DNA from: CAZTTG01 sp964615935 | GTDB taxonomy: Bacteria > Planctomycetota > UBA1135 > GCA-002686595 | NCBI GenBank assembly: GCA_964615935.1 | Contig: CAZTTG010000103.1 | Coordinates: forward strand, 1-21,014 | Length of the DNA: 21,014 nt | Reading direction: 5' to 3' | In this document: positions 15,751 to 21,014 of the stretch, piece after piece | Layout: each line of letters opens with the position of its first letter | Position numbering within the stretch: the stretch's first letter is position 1 | Made by a program: the position numbers and the translations under genes | Notes under the pieces: model-generated | What the model saw: only the letters and a program-made list of their open reading frames with translations | What the model was told of the DNA's origin: nothing | Databases searched by the model: none

Positions 15751-17973
15751 ATGATCTGCATCGCCCTCCTCCTCGCCCTCCTCCCCGTCAGCCAGGAGCC
15801 CGCCGCCGGGCCGGAGATCGCGCGCCTGCGCGCGGGGATCGCCGCCCTGGACGAGCTGCCCCCGCCGGCGCGCGGGGACTGGCTGGTCGAGCCGATCGGC
15901 CGGCGCGCGGGGGTCTTCCGGACCGGCGCGCGCGACGAGATCGCCCTCGACAACGGGCTGGTGCGGCGGACCTTCCGCCTGGCGCCCAACGGGGCGACCG
16001 TGGGGCTCGACGAGCTGCGGACCGGCAAGGCCTGGCTGCGAGGGGTGAAGCCCGAGGCGTACGTCGAGCTCGACGGGACCCGCTTCGCCGTGGGAGGGCT
16101 CGTCGGCCAGCCGAACCACGCCTACCTGACGCCGGAGTGGCTGGAGGAGCTGGAGGGCGATCCCCGGGCCTTCCGGCTCGTCGGCTTCGAGGTGGGCGAG
16201 CCGGCGGAGCGAATGGCGTGGAAGCGGGTGCGCCACTGCGCTCCCGACGCGGTGTGGCCGCCGCGCGGCGCGGCCCTGCGCATGGACTACCGCCTGGATC
16301 AGGCCGACGACCAGGCGCTCGCCGGCATCGTCGTCTCGGTCTGCTACGAGCTCTACGACGGCATCCCCTTCCTCTCCAAGTGGATCCGCGTGCACAACGC
16401 CGGCGGACGCGCGGTGAGCGTGGACCGCTTCACCAGCGAGGTGCTGGCGGTGGTGGAGCACTCCTCGATCGTCGAGTCCCGCGGGGTGGCCCTGCCCACA
16501 CCCCAGCTCCTGGTGGAGACGGACTACGCCTTCGGCGGGATGACCCCCGAGAACACCAGCCGCTTCTCGGTGCACTGGGAGACGGACCCGGACTACTCGA
16601 GTCAGGTGAGCTACCTGCGTCAGACGCCCTGCCTGCTGGAGGTGAAGCCCTCGATCGGCCCCGCGCAGACGGTCGAGCCCGACGGCGCCTTCGAGTCCTT
16701 CCGCGCCTTCGTGCTGGTCCCCGACTCCACCGAGCGCGAGCGCATGGGGCTGGCCCGGCGGCGCATGTACCGCACCGTCGCCCCGTGGGTCACCGAGAAC
16801 CCCCTGATGATGCACGTGCGCTACTCCGACTGGGACACCGTGAGGAACGCCATCGACCAGTGCGCCGAGGTGGGCTTCGAGATGGTGATCCTCACCTTCG
16901 GGAGCGGCTTCGACATCGAGAAGGACTCCCCGGAGTACCTGGCGGAGATGCGGCGCTACGCCGACTACGCCCGCTCCCAAGGGATCGAGATCGGCGGGTA
17001 CTCGCTGCTCAGCTCGCGGCACGTCCAGCCGGACGGGGACAACTGCGTGCACCCGGAGACGGGCGAGACGCGCGGCACGACCCACGGGAGCTGCCCGGCC
17101 CTGGCCTCGGGCTGGGGGCAGCGCTACTTCGAGAGGCTCTACCGCTTCTTCCCGGAGACCGGCTTCGCGCTCCTGGAGCACGACGGCTCCTACCCGGGCG
17201 ACCTCGACGCCGCCGCGCGCCCGCCGCTACAGAAGGGCGTGGAGGACTCGCGCTGGGTGCAGTGGCGCGTCATCTCCGACTTCTACCGCTGGTGCCGGGG
17301 CGAGGGGATCTACCTGAACGTGCCCGACTACTACTACCTCTCGGGCTCGAACAAGTGCGGCATGGGCTACCGCGAGGTGAACTGGTCGCTGCCCCGCGCC
17401 CAGCAGGTGATCCACACCCGCCAGAACATCTTCGACGGAACCTGGCAGAAGACCCCCAGCATGGGGTGGATGTTCGTGCCGCTGACCCAGTATCACGGCG
17501 GCGGGGCGGCGGCGGTGATCGAGCCGCTGGCGGAGCACCTCGACCACTACGAGCGCATGCTCCAGTGCAACCTGGCGCTGGGCGTACAGGCCTGCTACCG
17601 CGGGCCGCGCCTCTACGACGCGCCGGCTACCCGCGACCTGGTGCGCCGCTGGGTCTCCTGGTTCCGCGAGTACCGCGACATCCTGGAGTCCGACCTGGTC
17701 CACGGTCGCCGCGCCGACGGACGCGACCTGGACTGGATGCTGCACGCGAACCCGGGGCTCGAGCGCAAGGGGATGCTGGTCGTCTTCAACCCCCTCCCCC
17801 GGGAGGTGAGCCGCAGCCTGCGGGTGGACATCTACTACACCGGCCTGAGGGAGACCGCCCGCGTGCGCCGCGAGGGCGGGGAGGCGAGGACGCACCGCCT
17901 CGCCCGCGACGGCTCGATCGAGCTGGAGGTCAGGGTGCCCGCCGAGGGGATGAGCTGGTACTCGATCGAGTGA
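15751..17973 (+). CDS. Exported TIM-barrel glycosidase-like protein (alpha-galactosidase-related)
   Basis: A 740-residue exported protein beginning with a short hydrophobic signal (MICIALLLALLPVSQ). Residues about 50-330 form an N-terminal beta-rich domain, about 345-600 a TIM barrel, and about 650-740 a C-terminal beta-sandwich. This domain order is that of alpha-galactosidase-like (clan GH-D-type) enzymes. The barrel motifs include MMHVRYSDWDT (353-363), EMVILTFGSGFD (377-388), LLEHDGSYPGD (474-484) with D478 as the likely nucleophile position, and LNVPDYYYLSGSNKCGMGY (522-540). I recall very similar proteins, often unnamed, in planctomycetes and verrucomicrobia; the reaction is not assigned. 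The gene diverges from the 930-aa anchor protein's operon across 78 bases, so the two are probably co-regulated. No good Shine-Dalgarno is seen. Confidence 0.8.
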   Translation: MICIALLLALLPVSQEPAAGPEIARLRAGIAALDELPPPARGDWLVEPIGRRAGVFRTGARDEIALDNGLVRRTFRLAPNGATVGLDELRTGKAWLRGVKPEAYVELDGTRFAVGGLVGQPNHAYLTPEWLEELEGDPRAFRLVGFEVGEPAERMAWKRVRHCAPDAVWPPRGAALRMDYRLDQADDQALAGIVVSVCYELYDGIPFLSKWIRVHNAGGRAVSVDRFTSEVLAVVEHSSIVESRGVALPTPQLLVETDYAFGGMTPENTSRFSVHWETDPDYSSQVSYLRQTPCLLEVKPSIGPAQTVEPDGAFESFRAFVLVPDSTERERMGLARRRMYRTVAPWVTENPLMMHVRYSDWDTVRNAIDQCAEVGFEMVILTFGSGFDIEKDSPEYLAEMRRYADYARSQGIEIGGYSLLSSRHVQPDGDNCVHPETGETRGTTHGSCPALASGWGQRYFERLYRFFPETGFALLEHDGSYPGDLDAAARPPLQKGVEDSRWVQWRVISDFYRWCRGEGIYLNVPDYYYLSGSNKCGMGYREVNWSLPRAQQVIHTRQNIFDGTWQKTPSMGWMFVPLTQYHGGGAAAVIEPLAEHLDHYERMLQCNLALGVQACYRGPRLYDAPATRDLVRRWVSWFREYRDILESDLVHGRRADGRDLDWMLHANPGLERKGMLVVFNPLPREVSRSLRVDIYYTGLRETARVRREGGEARTHRLARDGSIELEVRVPAEGMSWYSIE

Positions 17974-17985
17974 GGAGGCGCCCGA

Positions 17986-18546
17986 TCAGGTCGAGACCTT
18001 CGCCGGGGCCAGCAGCCCCTGGGCCTCGAGCCAGCCGAGGATGCGGGCCAGCGACTGCTCGATGGTCTCGTCGCCGGTGTGGACCGCCACCTCGGGGTTC
18101 TCGGGGGCCTCGTAGGGGTCGCTGATGCCGGTGAAGTTCTGGATCAGGCCCTGGCGGGCCTTCTTGTAGAGGCCCTTGGTGTCGCGCTGCTCGGTGACCG
18201 AGAGCGGCGCGTCCACGAAGACCTCCACGAAGATCGCCCGGCCGTCGGTGCAGTCGCGGATCTCCTGGCGCAGCTCGCGATAGGGCGAGATGGCGGCGGT
18301 GATGGCGATCGCGCCGTTGCGCGCCAGGAGGTCGGCCACGTAGCCGATGCGGCGGATGTTGGTGTCGCGGTCCTCCTTGGAGAAACCCAGCCCCTTGCTG
18401 AGGTTCTCGCGCACCTCGTCGCCGTCGAGCACCTCCACCTTGCGGCCGCGCTCGCGGAGGATGGGCGCGATGTTGGAGGCCAGGGTGCTCTTGCCGGCGC
18501 CCGAGAGCCCGGTGAACCAGAGGATGATTCCTTTTTCGTCGGACAT
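17986..18546 (-). CDS. cysC: Adenylylsulfate kinase (APS kinase)
   Basis: Phosphorylates adenosine 5'-phosphosulfate to PAPS, the activated sulfate used for sulfonation or reduction. The 186-residue product has the expected length of a stand-alone CysC: Walker A GLSGAGKST (13-21), LDGDEVREN (40-48), DRDTNIRRIGYVA (59-71), the ISPYR loop with Ser87, RDTKGLYKKARQG and FTGISDPYEAPENPE. ATP sulfurylase (cysDN or sat), which makes APS, is not in this window. The gene is last in an operon behind a Thr-type sulfatase-superfamily gene, 37 bases downstream of it, and ends 12 bases from the convergent TIM-barrel glycosidase gene. No Shine-Dalgarno precedes the ATG at 18544-18546. PAPS could serve biosynthetic sulfation rather than cysteine synthesis (inference). 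Confidence 0.95.
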   Translation of the reverse strand: MSDEKGIILWFTGLSGAGKSTLASNIAPILRERGRKVEVLDGDEVRENLSKGLGFSKEDRDTNIRRIGYVADLLARNGAIAITAAISPYRELRQEIRDCTDGRAIFVEVFVDAPLSVTEQRDTKGLYKKARQGLIQNFTGISDPYEAPENPEVAVHTGDETIEQSLARILGWLEAQGLLAPAKVST

Positions 18547-18583
18547 GCTGGGTATCTCGGTGGGATGTCGCAGTGCGCAGGTG

Positions 18584-19531
18584 TCAGCGGAGCTTGCCTT
18601 CGAGGTAGGGAACCTCGAAGCACTTGTCGTGCATGATGGGGCCGTGGCCGAAGTAGCCCATCTCGCCGAAGAGCTCGCCGTGGTCGGCGGTGACGATGAT
18701 GTGGGTGTTCTCGGGGACCATGTCGTAGAGCTGCTCGAAGACGCCGTCCAGGTACTGGACCGCGCCGATCTGGCGCGCGCGTAGCTGGTCGAGCTTGTCC
18801 TGATCGAAGAACTCCTCCTCGCTCTTGATCAGCTCGCCGTCTTCGTCGATCTGTCCTTCGAGCTTCTTGAAGACCCCGTTGACCCCGCTGATGCGCGGCC
18901 ACATGGAGGAGTCCTCGTCGGGCTTGGCGTAGGGATAGTGCGTCTCCCCCACGTTCAACATGTAGAACTCGGGACGCTCGGTGCCGAACTGCATGGTCGG
19001 CAGCATGGCCGCCATGTCGTTGTGCTTGTCCATCAGCTCGAAGCTGTCGAAGTCCCGGTTGATGCCGGTCTTGGGGTTGAGCACCGGCAGCGAGACCCGG
19101 GCGTGGGTCTTGTAGCCCAGCGTGTTGCGCAGGAGGCCGGGCAGCCACAGGCCGGGGACCATCTTGCCGAACTCGATGTCCTTAGCCCCCAGGCGCTGGT
19201 TGTAGTTGAAGAAGTCCTCCTTGTAGTACTCCGAGGCGTAGACGTGCTCGGGGGAGGTGTGCGGCAGCAATCCCGTCAGCAGGTTGTAGTGGGAGGGCGC
19301 CGTCCAGGAGGCGTAGCTGAAGCGCGCCTCGACCGGACCCAGCTTCATGATCGTCTTGGGGGCCGCCTCCATGAAGGTGTCGTGGCGGCAGGAGTCGAGG
19401 ATGACGATGACGAGGTGGTTCTCCGCCTGCGGCTCGGGATGAGGCGGCAGGGCGCCGGGGCGCAGGATGGGTCGCAGCGGCTTGGGGGGTGCCTTGGCGG
19501 GCTTCTTCTTGAAGGCGTCGAACAGGCCCAT
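18584..19531 (-). CDS. Sulfatase/alkaline-phosphatase-superfamily enzyme with Thr in place of the FGly Cys
   Basis: A 315-residue soluble protein (no signal peptide) starting MGLFDAFKKKPAK. It has the superfamily's metal sites: VILDSCRHDTF with D46 and D51, THYPY (H198), and TADHGELFGEMGYFGHG (D283, H284, H296). The nucleophile region reads WTAPSHYNLLTG (76-87): Thr77 stands where type I sulfatases have Cys in CxPxR, so formylglycine cannot form. This is the pattern of phospho-/sulfo-transfer or phosphodiesterase-type members that use Ser or Thr. Substrate unknown. It lies between an RHH regulator gene (upstream, 39 bases) and cysC (downstream, 37 bases), so it is probably connected with activated sulfate. 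No Shine-Dalgarno precedes the ATG; the leader instead has a CCCCCTCC tract. Confidence 0.85.
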   Translation of the reverse strand: MGLFDAFKKKPAKAPPKPLRPILRPGALPPHPEPQAENHLVIVILDSCRHDTFMEAAPKTIMKLGPVEARFSYASWTAPSHYNLLTGLLPHTSPEHVYASEYYKEDFFNYNQRLGAKDIEFGKMVPGLWLPGLLRNTLGYKTHARVSLPVLNPKTGINRDFDSFELMDKHNDMAAMLPTMQFGTERPEFYMLNVGETHYPYAKPDEDSSMWPRISGVNGVFKKLEGQIDEDGELIKSEEEFFDQDKLDQLRARQIGAVQYLDGVFEQLYDMVPENTHIIVTADHGELFGEMGYFGHGPIMHDKCFEVPYLEGKLR

Positions 19532-19570
19532 GGTGTCTCGGAGGGGGTCGGGGTTGCGGAGGGTTGCGGG

Positions 19571-19789
19571 CTACAGGTATCCCAGGTTCCTGAGCTTGCG
19601 CTTGAGCTCGTCGAGCTCCTCGTGGGAGAGCTCCTCGGCGGCCCGCGCTCGCTCGGCGTCGCCCATGAGGTCCCGCAGCACGTAGACGATGAAGTCCGTG
19701 GGAGAGTTGAAACCGGACCCGTCCACGACCTGCTGGATCTTGCGGTAGAGGGGCCGCGGGATCTTGACGGTGACCTTGCTTTCGCGCAC
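19571..19789 (-). CDS. Ribbon-helix-helix (CopG-like) DNA-binding protein
   Basis: A 72-residue small regulator. VTVKIPRPLYRKIQQVV (6-22) gives the beta-strand and helix 1, GFNSPTDFIVYVLRDL (26-41) gives helix 2, and a charged helical tail ends KRKLRNLGYL. This is the ribbon-helix-helix pattern; such proteins dimerise and insert the paired strand into the major groove of an inverted or direct repeat. I chose the GTG at 19787-19789 because the fold begins there. The frame continues to a GTG at 19894, but the extra 35 residues are a low-complexity Pro/Gly/Arg stretch. The gene heads the operon with the Thr-type sulfatase-superfamily gene and cysC, and a 45-base inverted repeat lies upstream, making autoregulation likely. 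The leader carries CCTCCTCC instead of a Shine-Dalgarno. Confidence 0.8.
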   Translation of the reverse strand: MRESKVTVKIPRPLYRKIQQVVDGSGFNSPTDFIVYVLRDLMGDAERARAAEELSHEELDELKRKLRNLGYL

Positions 19790-20194
19790 GGGAGGAGGAC
19801 TCGCTGGGGATGGGTACGGGAGGGGGCGGACCGGCCTGCCGGCCGGCCCGGAGCGCGCGGCCCCGGGGGCCCGCTTCGCCCCGGGGGGCAGCACTCCAAT
19901 AACACTCTTATCGTACTCCTATAAGGGTGCGATTGGAGCCTATCCCCGATCTCCGGGGCATCCGCGGGGCCCTGGCGCCCTAACTCGTTTTCATGCAGGC
20001 GGCTACGGGCGCGCCTCCAGCGCCCCTGGGGGCCGCGATCCGGGCCGAATTCGCCCCGATCGCTCAACCCCGGACGCTGGCTGCCGTAGCCTCTTTCGGC
20101 ATCCGAGCGGCCCGGCCCCAGCCGACCTCCCGGAAACGCCGATGATGCCGCTTCCGACCTCGCCCCCACCGACGACCCGCCGAGACCCGCCACC
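19790..20194. other. Divergent intergenic region with inverted repeat
   Basis: About 405 bases between the RHH gene and the first lipoprotein gene. The RHH-proximal 100 bases are very G+C-rich, with short GC palindromes (CCGGCCTGCCGGCCGG near 19833-19848 and two CCCCGGGG cores near 19861-19888). Next comes the AT-richer imperfect palindrome at 19894-19938, then about 250 bases with no clear signal before the lipoprotein start. No RNA gene is seen. Confidence 0.6.
19894..19938. promoter_or_regulatory. 45-bp imperfect inverted repeat, candidate operator
   Basis: Two 18-base arms, 19894-19911 and 19921-19938, match at 15 of 18 positions as reverse complements, around a 9-base centre (CGTACTCCT). 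The outer CTCCAAT/ATTGGAG and inner CTTAT/ATAAG parts are perfect. It is locally AT-rich in a very GC-rich region and contains -10-like TATAAG (19920-19925). The site lies upstream of the RHH gene and also upstream of the divergent lipoprotein genes. Ribbon-helix-helix proteins typically bind such repeats, so this is a good candidate for its own operator (inference). Confidence 0.6.
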
Positions 20195-20686
20195 ATGCGC
20201 AGCAAGATCCTCCTCCTGGCCCTGGCCCTGACCCTCGCCGCGACCTCCTGCGGAGGCTCGAGCGATCCCGCGAGCCTGACCGACGCGGGCACCCAGGCGC
20301 TCCAATCGAGCCACTACTCGGAGGCCCTCTCCAAGTTCGAGGCGGCCCTGGAGCAGATGGACGAGGGCCACACCCACTACCTGGTCGCGAAACTGGGCGC
20401 CATCGAAGCCCGCGTCTACTCCGACGCCGACGCGGCCGAGGCGGAGTTCCTGGCCATGGCCAAGGCCATGCCCGACCAGATCGGCGCCAATCGGTACCGC
20501 AAGATCGGGGGGCGTATGACCGACGCAAAGAAGTTCATGCAGGCGATCCACGTGCTGGACGCGGGCATCAAGGCCTTCCCCGACGACGCCAAGATGAAGC
20601 CGTACATGGACGCGGTGAAGAAGGCCGCCCAGGACGCAGGCGACTCCGATGCCCTGAGCGAGCTCGCCGGGCTGGGCTACCTGTAG
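20195..20686 (+). CDS. Lipoprotein with TPR-like helical repeats
   Basis: A 163-residue predicted lipoprotein: a positively charged start (MRSK), a Leu/Ala-rich core and ATSC with Cys19 as the lipidation site, processed by Lgt-type enzymes such as the one at 516-1337. The mature part is helical with TPR-like pairs, for example DAGTQALQSSHYSEALSKFE (30-49). It ends in ELAGLGYL. The first 60 residues align without gaps to the next gene's product, 20 of 40 identical over residues 21-60, so the two are tandem paralogues. The ATG at 20195 has no clear Shine-Dalgarno. Function unknown; TPR lipoproteins usually act as scaffolds in envelope complexes. Confidence 0.75.
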   Translation: MRSKILLLALALTLAATSCGGSSDPASLTDAGTQALQSSHYSEALSKFEAALEQMDEGHTHYLVAKLGAIEARVYSDADAAEAEFLAMAKAMPDQIGANRYRKIGGRMTDAKKFMQAIHVLDAGIKAFPDDAKMKPYMDAVKKAAQDAGDSDALSELAGLGYL

Positions 20687-20707
20687 GATTCGAGCGGCGC
20701 CCCCATC

Positions 20708-21004
20708 GTGAAGTCCTCAGCGTTCCTCGCAGCGGCCCTGGCGGCCGGCCTGCTGCTCGGTGGGTGCGGCTCGGGCGATCCAGAGCGGCTGACCGACGAG
20801 GGGTATCTCGCCCTCAACTCGGGTCGATGCGGCGAGGCCCTGGACCTCTTCGATCGGGCTCTCCGCGGCATGGAAGCCGCGCACACGAGCGACATGACTC
20901 CCAAATCCACACAGGACGAGCGGATCGCGAAGATGACCTTCGCGTCCGTCTACCCGCTGTTGTTGACGGCGGTCGAGATCCGCAGATATCGGGCGGTTGG
21001 CTGA
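20708..21004 (+). CDS. Truncated paralogous lipoprotein joined to a foreign 3' part
   Basis: A 98-residue frame with a GTG start 21 bases after the previous stop. Its signal peptide and LGGC lipobox (Cys20), followed by GSGDPERLTDEGYLALNSG, repeat the layout of the preceding lipoprotein up to residue 60 (HT). After that the paralogy stops abruptly. The remaining residues, from Met63, read as the beginning of a different protein (see the DUF2200-like fragment) and the frame ends at 21004. This looks like a recombination or assembly junction near 20885-20893, so the gene as shown is probably not functional as a TPR lipoprotein. Confidence 0.55.
   Translation: MKSSAFLAAALAAGLLLGGCGSGDPERLTDEGYLALNSGRCGEALDLFDRALRGMEAAHTSDMTPKSTQDERIAKMTFASVYPLLLTAVEIRRYRAVG
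20894..21004 (+). pseudogene. DUF2200-like N-terminal fragment
   Basis: From the ATG at 20894 the frame encodes MTPKSTQDERIAKMTFASVY and continues PLLLTAVEIRR. The RIAKMTFASVYPL core matches, from memory, the start of the small DUF2200 proteins of unknown function. In that family the next residues are usually a lysine-rich KGRTK-type segment, which is absent in all three frames here before the stop at 21002-21004. It is therefore a fragment, fused in frame to the lipoprotein start just before it. Only about 25 residues support the family call. Confidence 0.5.
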
Positions 21005-21014
21005 GACCGTCCTG

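Noticed and set aside
19833..19888. GC palindromes upstream of the RHH gene as a terminator
   Set aside because: No T-tract follows on either strand and no gene ends there; short GC palindromes are expected at this base composition.
1..21014. CRISPR arrays, tRNA or rRNA genes, insertion sequences
   Set aside because: No regularly spaced repeats, cloverleaf, rRNA-like tract, transposase or terminal inverted repeats were seen on either strand.

Overview
The window is very G+C-rich bacterial DNA of genome-fragment type, with no rRNA, tRNA, CRISPR array or recognisable transposon. The gene content suggests a glycan-degrading, high-GC environmental bacterium: FGly-type and Thr-type sulfatase-superfamily proteins, a GH172/DUF2961 enzyme, a secreted toroid plus F5/8-like protein, a planctomycete-style TIM-barrel glycosidase, FG-GAP and many signal peptides. 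Planctomycetota or a relative is the best guess; this is inference from gene families, not from a marker gene. Both window ends carry broken genes. One internal stretch (3185-3391) has long G/C homopolymers around a 10-N gap, so the sequence looks like a draft metagenomic scaffold.

Layout. A truncated FG-GAP protein (-) and lgt (-) lie at the left. Diverging from lgt is a two-gene unit (+): an enolase-superfamily enzyme translationally coupled to an Nramp-like transporter that the assembly gap interrupts. Tail to tail with it, sharing a CTAG at the stop codons, runs a three-gene operon (-): epimerase-like NAD(P) protein, DHDPS/NAL-family aldolase, and an exported FGly sulfatase, coupled by TTGA and ATGA overlaps. 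Next come a secreted toroid/discoidin-like protein (+), then an operon of three exported proteins (-): a 930-aa membrane-anchored carboxypeptidase-regulatory-like protein, a GH172-family enzyme, and a six-hairpin glycosidase-like protein. Diverging from that operon is a 740-aa TIM-barrel glycosidase-like protein (+). A further operon (-) holds an RHH regulator, a sulfatase-superfamily enzyme with Thr in place of the formylglycine Cys, and cysC. Its upstream region contains a strong 45-bp imperfect palindrome. At the right end are two tandem paralogous lipoproteins (+); the second is truncated and fused to the start of a DUF2200-like reading frame.

How the genes may work together (inference). 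The exported glycosidase-like proteins and the FGly sulfatase would release and desulfate sugars outside or in the periplasm. The epimerase-like oxidoreductase, enolase-superfamily enzyme and Schiff-base aldolase have the chemistry of a non-phosphorylative sugar-acid route (oxidation, dehydration, retro-aldol cleavage). The enolase-superfamily enzyme needs a divalent metal, which may explain its coupling to an Nramp-like transporter, although that transporter lacks the canonical metal-binding motifs. CysC makes PAPS, so the RHH-sulfatase-like-cysC operon is a separate sulfur or sulfation module.
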